Shown piece after piece: positions 44,369-55,103 of a stretch of DNA of 64,000 nt. Below the pieces are notes generated by a model that was not told the DNA's origin, made no database searches, and saw nothing but the letters and a program-made list of their open reading frames with translations. The position numbers and the translations under genes are program-made. Location of the stretch: the NCBI RefSeq assembly GCF_002995845.1, contig NZ_PVXP01000005.1, positions 1-64,000 of the forward strand, given 5' to 3'. Within the stretch, counting starts at the first letter, position 1. The number at the start of each line of letters is the position of its first letter. The stretch is from Clostridium luticellarii. Lineage in GTDB: Bacteria; Bacillota; Clostridia; Clostridiales; Clostridiaceae.

Positions 44369-46246
44369 TCAATTTAATTGATTTTTCTCCTTCTTGAAGT
44401 AGAAAATTATGCTCTTGGCCGTACGGCTGTCTATAGAAGGAGTAGCTGCCAGTTCTTCCAGACTTGCCTTTTCTATATTTTCTATGCTTCCAAATTTTTT
44501 CAGCAGCTGTTTTCTTCTGGCGGTTCCCACATTGGGTATGTCCTCAAGCACCGAATGAAGTACTCTCTTGTTTCTGAGACTTCTATGATAGGTTATGGCA
44601 AACCTATGTACTTCATCTTGTATTCTGGCAATGAGCTTGAGAAGATTTGGCCTGTAACCTATAGTTACCTCTTGATTATAGTATATAAGTCCTCTTGTCC
44701 TATGTCGGTCATCTTTCACCATTCCACATACAGGTATATCTATATCGAGCTCTTTCAATACCTGAAGTGCTACATTTACCTGCCCTTTTCCTCCATCCAT
44801 GAGAATAAGATCCGGGAAAATGCAGAATTTTCCTGCACTTAATTCCAGATTTTTTTCCTTTATCTTCTCTATTTCCTCCAGGCCATGCTGAAACCTTCTC
44901 TTAATTATCTCCCTCATGCTGTCATAGTCATTGGCTCCCACTACAGTATTTATCTTAAATCTTCTGTAATCACTGTTTTTAGGCCTTCCGTTCTCAAACA
45001 CCACCATGGAACCCACGGAATCCACTCCCTGAATATTTGATATATCATAGGCCTCTATTCTGTGGGGAATATCATCAAGTTCCAGTATCTGAGAGAGTTC
45101 CTCAAGAGAGGTGTCATAGAGTTTTTTATCCTGAATGAACTTCAGTTTGAAATTCTTAAGTGTGGTCTCTGCATTTTTTCCCACCAGATCCAGAGTGGCC
45201 TTTTTCTCACCTCTGACAGGTGTCTTTATATAAACCCTGGAACCCTTTTTCATACCGAGCCAGTCCTCCAGCAGGTGGACATCATCCACTTCAGGAACAT
45301 ATATGGTCTTGCCTATATATGCTGTACCTCCATAAAACTCCTTTATAAAATTGGCTATTATCTCACCTTTAGGCAGATCCACTGTATTTTCCACAATAAA
45401 ATGCTCTCTGCCGATTATCTTTCCGGATCTCAGGAAAAATACCTGGAGACAGCTGTCTTTTCCATCAGAATATATGTTTATGAAATCTTCATTTTCAAAA
45501 CCGACTGTAGTTATCTTCTGCTTTTCAATAACCTTTTTTACAGCAAATATCTTATCCCTCAGCTCTGCGGCTTTTTCAAATTCAAGATTTTCCGACGCAG
45601 AATTCATTTCGTTCTCCAAATTTTTGATTATATCCTTGTTTTTCCCGGATAAAAAGTCTATTACTCCATTCACTATATCCCTGTATTTTTCCTTGCTTAT
45701 ATGTCCTCCACAGGGAGCTTTACAGAGCCCTATATAGTAATTCAGGCAGGGTCTTGTTCTTTTACCGTTTTCCTTTATGGAAAACCTGCAGGTTCTTATT
45801 GGAAATATCTTTTTTATAATCTCCATGGTTTCATATACAGAAGAAGAACTTATATAGGGTCCAAAATATTTTGCCCCATCCCTGGCCACAATTCTGGCAT
45901 ATATTATTCTGGGGAAATCCTCATTTACAGTTATCTTCAAAAATGGATACCTTTTATCATCCTTCAGCAGTATATTATAATGTGGTCTGTACTTTTTTAT
46001 CAAATTACATTCCAGGATAAGTGCTTCCATCTCCGAATCAGTTACAATGTATTCAAATTCAGAAATATGGCTTACCATGGCCTTCACTTTTTCAGAATGA
46101 TTTCTGGAACTCTGAAAATATTGTCTAACCCTGTTTTTCAAGATTTTTGCCTTACCTACATATATAATTTCTCCCAGGGAATTTTTCATCAAGTACACCC
46201 CGGGTCTATCTGGCAATACCTTTAATTGATATTGAAAGTCAAACAC
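44369..46246 (-). CDS. uvrC: Excinuclease ABC subunit C
   Basis: Makes both incisions in nucleotide-excision repair after UvrA2B loads UvrB. The 625 residues contain the GIY-YIG nuclease (PGVYLMKNSLGEIIYVGKAK), a UVR motif (ENLEFEKAAELRDKI), the RNase H-like C-terminal nuclease (EAYDISNIQGVDSVGSMVVF; ILMDGGKGQVN) and the helix-hairpin-helix end (IPNVGTARRKQLLKKFGSIE). Complete. Confidence 0.97.
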   Translation of the reverse strand: MFDFQYQLKVLPDRPGVYLMKNSLGEIIYVGKAKILKNRVRQYFQSSRNHSEKVKAMVSHISEFEYIVTDSEMEALILECNLIKKYRPHYNILLKDDKRYPFLKITVNEDFPRIIYARIVARDGAKYFGPYISSSSVYETMEIIKKIFPIRTCRFSIKENGKRTRPCLNYYIGLCKAPCGGHISKEKYRDIVNGVIDFLSGKNKDIIKNLENEMNSASENLEFEKAAELRDKIFAVKKVIEKQKITTVGFENEDFINIYSDGKDSCLQVFFLRSGKIIGREHFIVENTVDLPKGEIIANFIKEFYGGTAYIGKTIYVPEVDDVHLLEDWLGMKKGSRVYIKTPVRGEKKATLDLVGKNAETTLKNFKLKFIQDKKLYDTSLEELSQILELDDIPHRIEAYDISNIQGVDSVGSMVVFENGRPKNSDYRRFKINTVVGANDYDSMREIIKRRFQHGLEEIEKIKEKNLELSAGKFCIFPDLILMDGGKGQVNVALQVLKELDIDIPVCGMVKDDRHRTRGLIYYNQEVTIGYRPNLLKLIARIQDEVHRFAITYHRSLRNKRVLHSVLEDIPNVGTARRKQLLKKFGSIENIEKASLEELAATPSIDSRTAKSIIFYFKKEKNQLN

Positions 46247-46262
46247 TAGATCACTCCTAAAA

Positions 46263-46871
46263 CTATCTATAAAATATAACCGGAAGCCTGTATATGGTAA
46301 ATAAAATCCCGAATACCATCAAAAGTCCTTCTATAGCAGAACCAATTTTAGAATTGCTTCTGTAAGTAAGCGGGAATTTGAATTTCCTGTTTTCAAAGGG
46401 ATAAAACAAAGCTATTCCCCTATTTGTAAACATGTCGCAGAACAAATGCATTCCATACCCTATCATAAAATAATACACCAGATAGTGCAGATTGTACATA
46501 TTCCCCAGATATCCCACAATAAAAGAGAACATTATCATGCCTGTGAAGCTGTGGGTCAATCCGCTTCTATGGGTAGATACCGCTATTATGATAAGCGATA
46601 TTCCAACAGCCTTTATTATAGGCGTATCTGTATACAGATAATCATACCATATGAGAAGAATGCCGGTGCAGCCATATAGTACAACCTTTGTAAATTTATT
46701 CTTAAAAGGAAGAATATACTTGTTTATCATGCTTTTGGGATGATCTACATCCGGAAGTATGGATGCAAATGCCACTAACAGCACTCCTATATAATTAAAT
46801 TTTTCCGGAAGCATGTTGTAAATGGACAAATAAGTAACTATCCCCATGCCTGCATGAGTCTTACCCTTCAT
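46263..46871 (-). CDS. YdjM/DUF457-type membrane-bound metal-dependent hydrolase
   Basis: A 202-residue membrane protein with about five helices. The metal-binding motifs are typical of the LexA-regulated YdjM family: H6 (THAGMG), LPDVDHPKS, STHRSGLTHSFTG, MHLFCDMFTNRG. In E. coli the gene belongs to the SOS regulon, and here it stands directly upstream of uvrC on the same strand (spacing 16 bases), so it could be in the same DNA-damage transcript. Its substrate is unknown. Confidence 0.82.
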   Translation of the reverse strand: MKGKTHAGMGIVTYLSIYNMLPEKFNYIGVLLVAFASILPDVDHPKSMINKYILPFKNKFTKVVLYGCTGILLIWYDYLYTDTPIIKAVGISLIIIAVSTHRSGLTHSFTGMIMFSFIVGYLGNMYNLHYLVYYFMIGYGMHLFCDMFTNRGIALFYPFENRKFKFPLTYRSNSKIGSAIEGLLMVFGILFTIYRLPVIFYR

Positions 46872-47006
46872 ATTTTTCCCTTCTCAGCTGTTATAATATT
46901 AGACAATTTTCTTCCTTCTAATTTCAATGACCTCTATATTGACTATATTATAACATTAAATTCGGGGCAATTTTCTATTTTAACGCATAAATTTCCCGGG
47001 AAATTT

Positions 47007-47061
47007 ATTCAATTGACAATTTACAATGGACAATTAACAATTGTTAATTATTAATCGTCAA
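47007..47061. repeat. Short AATTGACAATT-type repeat tract
   Basis: Between the PBP stop and the YdjM-like gene, variants of CAATTGACAATT, GACAATTAACAATT and GTTAATTATTAAT follow one another and form imperfect hairpins. This is a non-coding simple repeat of a kind seen in other clostridial gaps; similar bits lie at 815-850. Confidence 0.5.
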
Positions 47062-48489
47062 TTATTTCCTAAGTGCTGTTCTTATAACCTCTGAAGCTAT
47101 AGAAGCAGCCAATTTACCGCCCTGGCCTCCGTTTTCTACAATTACCGCCACAGCTATCTGCGGATCTTCATAAGGTGCAAAACCTATAAACCAGGAATGA
47201 GGCACAGAATTTTTTCCCATGGCTTCATTATCTGCTGTTCCCGTCTTTCCGGCTACATCTATTCCTTCCACAGAAGCATTAACTCCTGTTCCTGACTCCA
47301 CCACGGATTTCATAAGATCCCTCATGGTATTTGCGGTATCTGCAGAAATTACCTGTCCTACCTGTTCCGATTGTATGCTCTTTACCTCTTCTCCTGTATT
47401 TGTGAGTACATCACTCACCAAATGCGGTTTCATCAGTACTCCTCCATTGGCTATAGTACTGGTAATCACCGCCATTTGAAGCGGACTTGCCAAATCACTG
47501 CTCTGTCCTATGGCACTTTGGGCTATGCTCCCTTTTTCATAAGATTTCAGGGATGGAAACTTGCTGGGTTCTACCGGTATGCCGTCTGTTGGAATTTCCT
47601 TGTTGAAAAACAATTTTTCCGCAGTCTGCTTAAGCTTGTCATTTCCCAGTTCAAGCCCCAGGCTTCCAAAATATACATTGCTGGAGTGAGTATAGGCACT
47701 TTTAAAATCAATGGTTCCCAGAACCTCACCTGCATAATTATGGAGAGTATACCCGCCTCCAATGGGAAGCTCTCCTGTATCCTGAAAAGATCTATTTTGA
47801 ACTCCAGGTATATTCTCCAGAGCACTTATGGCCGTCACAGTTTTAAAAGTGGATCCTGGCGGGTACAGACCAGCTGTAGCTCTGTTTAAAAGTGGTCTCG
47901 TGCTGTCTTCATTCAGCTGTTTCCAGGTATTCTGAAGATTATTCGGATCAAAGGAAGGCTTTGACACCATGGCTATTACTTCCCCTGTCTTAGGATTTAA
48001 AGCCACAACCGCACCTCTGTTGTCGCCCAGCAGATCATAAGCTCTCTGCTGGGTGTCTAAATCCAGAGTGGTCTTTAAGCTGTACCCCACCTTTTTTTGA
48101 ACTTTTCCTTTATTTAAAATAAAACTCTTTATACTATCCTGAATATTTGAGGACATCAATTCCTCATCATATTTCCTCTCAAGGCCCGTAATACCGTATT
48201 TAATATCCACATATCCAAGTACATGGGCAAACATTGGTCCTCCTGTATACTCTCTCTTTTGAGTTTCTGCATTTATAGGTTCACTTTTAGTAAGTGCATT
48301 TCCATTTCTGTCATATATGGTTCCCCTCAGCACCTCGTTCCTTTTTATCCAGAGTCTTCTGTTGTAAGTACTGTTTACTATCTGGGGACCTGTTAGAATC
48401 TCGAAGTAAGTCATATAGGAAATAAGTGCTATAAAACATATTAAAAAAACCAACATCACTTTCTTTATATTACTCAATATGTTATTCAT
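47062..48489 (-). CDS. Class B penicillin-binding protein (transpeptidase)
   Basis: Cross-links peptidoglycan at the outer face. The 475 residues have one N-terminal membrane helix (residues ~8-28), a short dimerisation domain and the transpeptidase: nucleophile S in PGSTFKTVTA, the SSN motif in THSSNVYFGSLG and KTGTAD. Length is shorter than the ~600-700 residues of PBP2 or FtsI because the PASTA domains and part of the N-terminus are missing, typical of the PbpA form in clostridia. It partners the FtsW/RodA polymerase four bases upstream. Confidence 0.93.
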   Translation of the reverse strand: MNNILSNIKKVMLVFLICFIALISYMTYFEILTGPQIVNSTYNRRLWIKRNEVLRGTIYDRNGNALTKSEPINAETQKREYTGGPMFAHVLGYVDIKYGITGLERKYDEELMSSNIQDSIKSFILNKGKVQKKVGYSLKTTLDLDTQQRAYDLLGDNRGAVVALNPKTGEVIAMVSKPSFDPNNLQNTWKQLNEDSTRPLLNRATAGLYPPGSTFKTVTAISALENIPGVQNRSFQDTGELPIGGGYTLHNYAGEVLGTIDFKSAYTHSSNVYFGSLGLELGNDKLKQTAEKLFFNKEIPTDGIPVEPSKFPSLKSYEKGSIAQSAIGQSSDLASPLQMAVITSTIANGGVLMKPHLVSDVLTNTGEEVKSIQSEQVGQVISADTANTMRDLMKSVVESGTGVNASVEGIDVAGKTGTADNEAMGKNSVPHSWFIGFAPYEDPQIAVAVIVENGGQGGKLAASIASEVIRTALRK

Positions 48490-48493
48490 TCTG

Positions 48494-49708
48494 CTACCTA
48501 CCCTCTTCTGATATCTTCTGGATTATTCCAAGTGAAAAAAAGGTTATCAACATGGAGCTTCCGCCCCTGCTCACAAGAGGCAGCGTTATACCTGTAAGTG
48601 GAATTGCATTCATGACGCCGCCTACTATAACCAGTACTTGTGAAGCAATCATGGCACTATACCCCACAGCCAAAAGCCTGGAAAACTCGTCATTGCCGTA
48701 TACTGCAGCTCTCATACACCTGTAAAACAATAAAAAATACAATATTATTATGGCAAAGCCAATCAATATCCCCAGTTCCTCACAGAGCACTGCGAATATA
48801 AAATCCGTAGTATTTATAGGTACATACTCCGGATGACCAAGCCCAAGTCCTGTTCCTGTAAGTCCCCCGGATGCTATGGAAAACATGGATTGAACAACCT
48901 GATAGCTCTGATCATTTGCATAGGGCCAGGGGTTTCTCCATATCATGACCCTGGTTCTCACATGACCGAACAATTTATAACTGAGAACGGCTCCTGCAGC
49001 AAACAGCAGAAAGCAAACTATGACATATTTAAATTTTGAAGTCGCTATATAGAGCATGGTTATGGCTATCCCAAAAAATATAAGGGCGGATCCCAAATCT
49101 TTTTGTATCACCATGAACCCAAGGGACATCATTACTGCCAGTGCAGGTATTATAAGATTTTTGAAATTTTTATAATCCTTTAAATCTGCAGCCAGATATG
49201 CCACTAAAAACAATTTTCCAAATTCCGAAGGCTGAAATTGAAATCCACCCAGATCAACCCAGTTTTTGGAACCATTTAATTCAATTCCCATAAAGGTGCC
49301 CATCCCCATAAATATAAGCGTGAACACCAGATATATGTATTTATATTTGCTGAATCTGCTGGTATCAGGCATTAATACCACAATGAGTATAAATCCTGTA
49401 ACACCTATTGCAAACCAAATTATCTGCCTGATTGCAACTGTCATATCTATTCTATACAGCATCACCATACCTATGACTGCCAGTATGCTGGAAAAAATAA
49501 ATATATATTTATCTCCATCGGAAAAAAATTTTCTTATTACAAAATAAGAATATCCTATGAGCAGGCAAATTACCAGTGCCATTATCATGGCACCCTTGTC
49601 AAAAGGCTGTTTTATTATTGCCAGATTGAAAAAACACACAAAGCATAAAAGATATGTATATTTCAATAATTTTTTTTCGTCCTTACTAGAGTCCAATGCT
49701 TTCACCAC
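48494..49708 (-). CDS. SEDS peptidoglycan glycosyltransferase, FtsW/RodA family
   Basis: A 404-residue, ten-helix polymerase that strings lipid II into glycan, working with the PBP downstream. Motifs: NGSKNWVDLGGFQFQPSEFG (catalytic WxxxG/Asp region), KDLGSALIFF, RVMIWRNPW and PLTGITLPLVSRGGSSMLI at the C-terminus. Both FtsW and RodA share these; which one it is cannot be told from sequence alone, though the surrounding FHA and PBP genes resemble the clostridial division or sporulation set. Confidence 0.93.
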   Translation of the reverse strand: MVKALDSSKDEKKLLKYTYLLCFVCFFNLAIIKQPFDKGAMIMALVICLLIGYSYFVIRKFFSDGDKYIFIFSSILAVIGMVMLYRIDMTVAIRQIIWFAIGVTGFILIVVLMPDTSRFSKYKYIYLVFTLIFMGMGTFMGIELNGSKNWVDLGGFQFQPSEFGKLFLVAYLAADLKDYKNFKNLIIPALAVMMSLGFMVIQKDLGSALIFFGIAITMLYIATSKFKYVIVCFLLFAAGAVLSYKLFGHVRTRVMIWRNPWPYANDQSYQVVQSMFSIASGGLTGTGLGLGHPEYVPINTTDFIFAVLCEELGILIGFAIIILYFLLFYRCMRAAVYGNDEFSRLLAVGYSAMIASQVLVIVGGVMNAIPLTGITLPLVSRGGSSMLITFFSLGIIQKISEEGR

Positions 49709-49746
49709 CCACCTATTACAGTAATTTTATGATATATAAATTAAAA

Positions 49747-50187
49747 TCACCCTATGACTTTAAAAGATGTATTTCCTATTCTAACTTCATCCCCGGAATT
49801 CAGATAGTGTTTTCCCCTAAGTTTCTTTCCATTTAAAAGAGTTCCATTGGTACTTTCCAAATCCTCCAATATACAGTCCTTCCCATTTTTTATATATATT
49901 CTGGCATGATGTCCTGATGCATAAGGATCTTCCAATATAAGCTGATTGTCGTTCTTTCTGCCCACGGTTATTTCCCTCCTGACCGGAATTACGGCTCCCT
50001 TTCTAAGATTTGAATTGTTGCCTGGATTTATCACTTCAAGTCCAAAGGATTTTCTATCCGTTCTTCTAGCCGTTCTGCTTCCCACTTTTATATCTTTGTA
50101 CATTATTTTAAGTGCCCAAAATATTATAATATAAACTATACCTATGATTACGATTTTAAAAATCATACTCAATCTACTCAGGTCCAT
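49747..50187 (-). CDS. Membrane-anchored FHA-domain protein
   Basis: A 146-residue protein. Residues ~8-28 form one membrane helix, then a basic linker (SRTARRTDRK), then an FHA domain (~68-146) with GRKNDNQLIL, SGHHARI and LESTNGTLLNGKKL, the residues that bind phosphothreonine. It precedes the FtsW/RodA and PBP genes (38 bases), so it probably links serine/threonine kinase signals to wall synthesis, as FhaB-type proteins do. Confidence 0.9.
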   Translation of the reverse strand: MDLSRLSMIFKIVIIGIVYIIIFWALKIMYKDIKVGSRTARRTDRKSFGLEVINPGNNSNLRKGAVIPVRREITVGRKNDNQLILEDPYASGHHARIYIKNGKDCILEDLESTNGTLLNGKKLRGKHYLNSGDEVRIGNTSFKVIG

Positions 50188-50212
50188 TTAAAGTATCCTC
50201 CTTAACACATAT

Positions 50213-50249
50213 AAAGACTAGCATCACAAGTGCACCTATGCTAGCCTTT
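50213..50249 (-). terminator. Terminator of the uvrBA operon
   Basis: CTAGCAT (50218-50224) pairs with ATGCTAG (50238-50244), extended by AAAG/CTTT. It sits just after the uvrA stop and before the FHA gene. Confidence 0.7.
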
Positions 50250-50256
50250 ATATAGA

Positions 50257-53079
50257 TTATAACATTTCTTTTAAATATTGTCCTGTATAGGAGTTTTTAT
50301 TTTCAGCTATTTGTTCCGGACTGCCAGTACAAACCACAATACCACCTTTTTCCCCGCCTTCAGGTCCAAGATCAATGATATAATCTGCACACTTTATAAC
50401 ATCTAAATTGTGTTCTATGACCACCACCGTATTTCCTACATCTACAATTCTCTGAAGTATATTTATAAGCTTGCTCACATCATCTATGTGAAGTCCTGTA
50501 GTAGGCTCATCAAGTATGTACAGAGTTCTCCCAGTACTTCTTTTAGACAGCTCATAAGCCAATTTGATTCTCTGAGCTTCTCCTCCTGAAAGCTGGGTAG
50601 AAGGCTGGCCGAGTTTAATATATCCCAGACCCACATCCAGCAGTGTCTGTAATTTATTTTTTATCCTGGGTATATTTTCAAAGAACTTCAATGCTTCTTC
50701 CACCGTCATATTGAGCACATCATCAATATTTTTGTTTTTGTACTTTACTTGAAGTGTCTCCCTGTTATATCTCTTCCCTTTACATACCTCACAGGGAACA
50801 TATACGTCTGATAAAAACTGCATCTCTATTTTTATTATTCCGTCACCGCTGCAGGCCTCACATCTGCCGCCCTTTACATTGAAACTAAATCTTCCAGGTT
50901 TATACCCTCTCATTTTAGCCTCCGCCGTATTTGAAAACACCTCTCTTATTATATCAAATACTCCTGTATAAGTAGCGGGATTCGATCTTGGAGTCCTTCC
51001 TATGGGACTTTGATCTATATTTATAATTTTATCTATATTCTCTATGCCGAGAATGCTGTCATATGCTCCCGGATTATCTTTTGAATTGTTCAGCTTCTTA
51101 TGCAGGGCTTTATAAAGTATTTCATTTACCAAAGTACTTTTTCCCGAACCGGATACCCCGGTGACACAGTTAAATATACCCAGCGGGAAATCCACATCTA
51201 TATTTTTTAAATTATTCTGCCCGGCTCCTATCACTTTTATGAATTTACCGTTGCCCTTTCTTCTCTGCTCAGGAACTTCTATTTTCTTCCTGCCTGTCAG
51301 ATACTGTCCTGTTATGGATCTTTCACACTTCATAATATCCGAAATCGGTCCTGCTGCAACTACTTCTCCACCATGCTCTCCTGCTCCAGGTCCTATATCC
51401 ACTATAAAGTCTGCCTGCCTCATAGTGTCCTCATCATGCTCCACCACCACCAGAGTGTTTCCAAGATCCCTAAGATGCTTAAGCGTGGCAATAAGCCTGT
51501 CATTGTCTCTCTGATGGAGTCCTATACTGGGTTCATCCAGTATGTAGAGTACGCCTACCAGTCCGGAGCCTATCTGCGTGGCAAGTCTTATCCTCTGAGC
51601 TTCCCCTCCGGACAGAGTTCCCGCTGTCCTCGAAAGGGTCAAATAATCAAGTCCCACATCTATTAAAAATTGAAGTCTGCTGCTTATCTCCTTAACTACC
51701 TGCTCGCTTATAATCTTATCCTTCTCTGACAGCTTTATTTCTTTGAAAAATTTCAGTTCATCTTTTATGGACATACTGGAGAACTCAAATATATTCTTTC
51801 CGCCAACTGTAACGGACAGTGCAGCTGGATTCAATCGGGCTCCCCTGCATGTGGGACATGGGTTGTCACTCATGTAATTTTCTATTTCTCTCTTTATATA
51901 GTCGGAATTTGTCTCCATATACCTTCTCTTTAGATTATTCACTACTCCTTCAAAGGAATGATTGAATTCCATCACTCTATTTTCCTTTTTATATCTAACC
52001 CTTACCTTCTCTCCCCTGAGTCCATATAAAAGTACGTCCAAAACCTTCGGACTAAGTTTTTCCACAGGAGTGTCCAATTTAAATCTATATTTTCTCGAAA
52101 GGGCTTTAAGTATGCTGAAGGTCCAGGAATCTTCCTTTAAGCTCCCTTCTCCCCAGGGCATTACAGCTCCTTCCAATATACTTTTTTTCTTGTCAGGTAT
52201 AACCAGATCCTCGTCTATCTCAAGTAATGTTCCAATTCCATCACAGGTATCACATTTTCCAAAAGGTGAATTAAAGGAAAAAGTTCTTGGAGTAATTTCC
52301 CCTATACTTATGCCACAGTCAGGGCATGCAAATTTTTCACTGAAAAGCATATCCTTTCCATCTAAAACATTTATTATAACCACACCCTCTGACAATTTGA
52401 GGGCAGTCTCTATAGAACCTGCCAGCCGTCCTCTTATTTCACTCTTGATAATCAATCTGTCTACAACCACTTCAATAGTATGTTTTTTATTTTTTTCCAG
52501 CTTTACTTCTTCATCTTCCAAATCCACTACAGTACCATCAATTCTCGCTCTTACATATCCATTTTTTATTATATTATTCAGTACTTTTACATGTTCTCCC
52601 TTTCGAGCCTTTACTATGGGAGAAAGTATCTGTATTCTAGTCTTTTCAGGCAGAGTCATAATTCTATCCACCATTTGATCCACCGTCTGCTGTGTTATTT
52701 CCTTGCCGCATTTTGGGCAGTGGGGCACACCTATACGGGCATATAAAAGTCTCAAATAATCATATATCTCAGTAACAGTCCCCACAGTGGAACGGGGGTT
52801 CCTGCTGGTTGTCTTCTGATCTATGGATATGGCAGGAGATAAACCTTCAATATATTCTACATCCGGTTTATCCATCTGGCCTAAAAACTGCCTGGCATAG
52901 GCAGACAATGACTCCACATATCTTCTCTGACCCTCTGCATATAAAGTATCAAAGGCCAATGAGGATTTTCCCGATCCTGAAAGGCCGGTAAAAACTATCA
53001 ATTTGTCTCTTGGTATAGTTAAGCTGACATTTTTCAAATTATGCACTTTGGCGCCTTTTATCACTATGCTATCTCTCAT
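50257..53079 (-). CDS. uvrA: Excinuclease ABC subunit A
   Basis: DNA damage recogniser of nucleotide-excision repair. The 940 residues contain two ABC ATPase halves, each with Walker A ([35 protein letters not shown]) and signature ([11 protein letters not shown]), plus zinc fingers with CPKCG, CPDCG, CPTCRG and CEACSGDG. It is co-transcribed with uvrB (30-base gap). Confidence 0.98.
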   Translation of the reverse strand: MRDSIVIKGAKVHNLKNVSLTIPRDKLIVFTGLSGSGKSSLAFDTLYAEGQRRYVESLSAYARQFLGQMDKPDVEYIEGLSPAISIDQKTTSRNPRSTVGTVTEIYDYLRLLYARIGVPHCPKCGKEITQQTVDQMVDRIMTLPEKTRIQILSPIVKARKGEHVKVLNNIIKNGYVRARIDGTVVDLEDEEVKLEKNKKHTIEVVVDRLIIKSEIRGRLAGSIETALKLSEGVVIINVLDGKDMLFSEKFACPDCGISIGEITPRTFSFNSPFGKCDTCDGIGTLLEIDEDLVIPDKKKSILEGAVMPWGEGSLKEDSWTFSILKALSRKYRFKLDTPVEKLSPKVLDVLLYGLRGEKVRVRYKKENRVMEFNHSFEGVVNNLKRRYMETNSDYIKREIENYMSDNPCPTCRGARLNPAALSVTVGGKNIFEFSSMSIKDELKFFKEIKLSEKDKIISEQVVKEISSRLQFLIDVGLDYLTLSRTAGTLSGGEAQRIRLATQIGSGLVGVLYILDEPSIGLHQRDNDRLIATLKHLRDLGNTLVVVEHDEDTMRQADFIVDIGPGAGEHGGEVVAAGPISDIMKCERSITGQYLTGRKKIEVPEQRRKGNGKFIKVIGAGQNNLKNIDVDFPLGIFNCVTGVSGSGKSTLVNEILYKALHKKLNNSKDNPGAYDSILGIENIDKIINIDQSPIGRTPRSNPATYTGVFDIIREVFSNTAEAKMRGYKPGRFSFNVKGGRCEACSGDGIIKIEMQFLSDVYVPCEVCKGKRYNRETLQVKYKNKNIDDVLNMTVEEALKFFENIPRIKNKLQTLLDVGLGYIKLGQPSTQLSGGEAQRIKLAYELSKRSTGRTLYILDEPTTGLHIDDVSKLINILQRIVDVGNTVVVIEHNLDVIKCADYIIDLGPEGGEKGGIVVCTGSPEQIAENKNSYTGQYLKEML

Positions 53080-53109
53080 TGATTTAACTCCTTAGTATTT
53101 TGATTGACT

Positions 53110-55101
53110 TTACACAGGTTTCTTATTCTTCTGTTTCTTAAGTGATGTTATTATATCCCTCAGTTTAGCAGCTTCTTCGAATCTAAGCTCTTTAGCTGCC
53201 GCCCTCATCTGTTTTTCATGGGTCTTTATGAGTTCATCTATTTTTTCATTATCTGCCTTTACAGCTTCCTTTAAACTGCTGTATTCCTCTTTTTCCTCCA
53301 AAACCATGGTTGATTCTATGACTTCTCTTATATCCTTGTGTATAGTTGTAGGAGTGATGCCATTTTCTTCATTATAGGCCATTTGTATTTTTCTTCTCCT
53401 CTTTGTCTCGCTTATAGCCTTGTTCATGGAATTGGTAATGTTGTCCCCATACATTATAACTTTGCTTTCAGAATTTCTCGCAGCTCTGCCTATGGTCTGT
53501 ATAAGCGATCTCTCCGATCTTAAAAATCCTTCCTTATCGGCATCCAGTATGGCGACCAATGCCACTTCAGGTATATCAAGTCCTTCTCTTAAAAGATTGA
53601 TACCCACCAGAACATCAAATTCACCTTTTCTTAAATCCCTTATTATTTTCATTCTGTCTATAGTTGATATATCCGAATGTAAATACCTGGCCTTTATATC
53701 CATATTTTTAAAATAATCTGTCAAATCCTCCGCCATCTTCTTTGTAAGAGTTGTAACAAGAGTTCTAAAACCTGCGGCGGAAGTTTCCTTTATGCTATTG
53801 TAAAGATCATCTATCTGTCCTTTAATAGGTTTTACTATAATCTCCGGATCCAAAAGCCCGGTAGGTCTCAATATCTGCTCAACTACATTTTGTGAATGCT
53901 CCAGCTCATAATCCGAGGGAGTAGCACTTACAAATACCACCTGATTTATTTTTTTCTCAAATTCCTGAAACTTAAGAGGCCTGTTGTCATACGCAGATGG
54001 AAGCCTGAATCCATATTGAACAAGAGAGTCCTTTCGGGATCTGTCCCCCGCATACATGGCCTTTACCTGAGGGAGTGTCACATGACTCTCATCTATAAAA
54101 AGTAAAAAATCTTCGGGAAAATAATCTATTAAAGTTTGAGGAGGACTTCCTTTTGACCTGCCGTCCAATATTCTGGAATAATTTTCAATTCCGCTGCAGT
54201 ATCCAACTTCACGCATCATCTCTATGTCAAAATTGGTCCTCTGCTTTAACCTCTGAGCTTCAAGCAGCTTATCCTGGGAGGTAAGTTCCTGGAGTCTGTC
54301 TTCAAGCTCCTCTTCTATTTTATTTATGGCTGCCTCCAGCCTTTCCCTGGAAGTGGCAAAGTGGGATGCCGGAAATATGGAGACATGATTTCTGACTCCA
54401 ATAGTTTTTCCTGTAAGCACATCAAATTCTCTTATTTTGTCAACTTCATCTCCGAAAAATTCCACTCTTATTCCATGATCCGTGGAGGAAGCAGGAAATA
54501 TATCCACTATATCCCCCTTTACTCTAAAAGTTCCCCTCACAAAATTTATATCATTTCTCTCATATTGAATTTCCACTAACTTTTTCAACACATCATCCCT
54601 GTTCTTTATCATACCTGGTCTTAAGGACAATGTCAGTTTCTTGTATTCTTCTGGATTACCAAGTCCATAAATACAGGATACTGAGGCCACGACAACCACA
54701 TCCCTTCTCTCCAGAAGAGCAGAGGTGGCGGAGTGTCTTAATTTGTCTATCTCATCATTTATGGATGCATCTTTTTCTATGTAAGTATCCGTCTGAGGTA
54801 TATATGCTTCCGGCTGATAGTAATCATAATAGGAGACAAAGTACTCCACGCTGTTTTCAGGAAAAAATTCCCTGAATTCCGAGCACAGCTGTGATGCCAG
54901 AGTCTTGTTGTGGGCAAGTACAAGAGTGGGTTTTTGTACCTTTTCTATTATATTCGCCATGGTAAAAGTCTTTCCTGAACCAGTTACACCAAGCAGTGTC
55001 TGAAATCTATCCTTTTCTAAAATACCTTTTGTTATAGCATCTATTGCTTTCGGTTGATCACCTGTAGGTTTAAATTTAGAATGTATTTTAAATTTTCCCA
55101 T
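53110..55101 (-). CDS. uvrB: Excinuclease ABC subunit B
   Basis: Helicase-like damage verifier that recruits UvrC. The 663 residues contain Walker [13 protein letters not shown], the beta-hairpin ([20 protein letters not shown]), [30 protein letters not shown] and the C-terminal UVR domain ([20 protein letters not shown]). It begins two bases after the PDZ gene's stop, so all three genes are one operon. Confidence 0.98.
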   Translation of the reverse strand: MGKFKIHSKFKPTGDQPKAIDAITKGILEKDRFQTLLGVTGSGKTFTMANIIEKVQKPTLVLAHNKTLASQLCSEFREFFPENSVEYFVSYYDYYQPEAYIPQTDTYIEKDASINDEIDKLRHSATSALLERRDVVVVASVSCIYGLGNPEEYKKLTLSLRPGMIKNRDDVLKKLVEIQYERNDINFVRGTFRVKGDIVDIFPASSTDHGIRVEFFGDEVDKIREFDVLTGKTIGVRNHVSIFPASHFATSRERLEAAINKIEEELEDRLQELTSQDKLLEAQRLKQRTNFDIEMMREVGYCSGIENYSRILDGRSKGSPPQTLIDYFPEDFLLFIDESHVTLPQVKAMYAGDRSRKDSLVQYGFRLPSAYDNRPLKFQEFEKKINQVVFVSATPSDYELEHSQNVVEQILRPTGLLDPEIIVKPIKGQIDDLYNSIKETSAAGFRTLVTTLTKKMAEDLTDYFKNMDIKARYLHSDISTIDRMKIIRDLRKGEFDVLVGINLLREGLDIPEVALVAILDADKEGFLRSERSLIQTIGRAARNSESKVIMYGDNITNSMNKAISETKRRRKIQMAYNEENGITPTTIHKDIREVIESTMVLEEKEEYSSLKEAVKADNEKIDELIKTHEKQMRAAAKELRFEEAAKLRDIITSLKKQKNKKPV

Positions 55102-55103
55102 CT

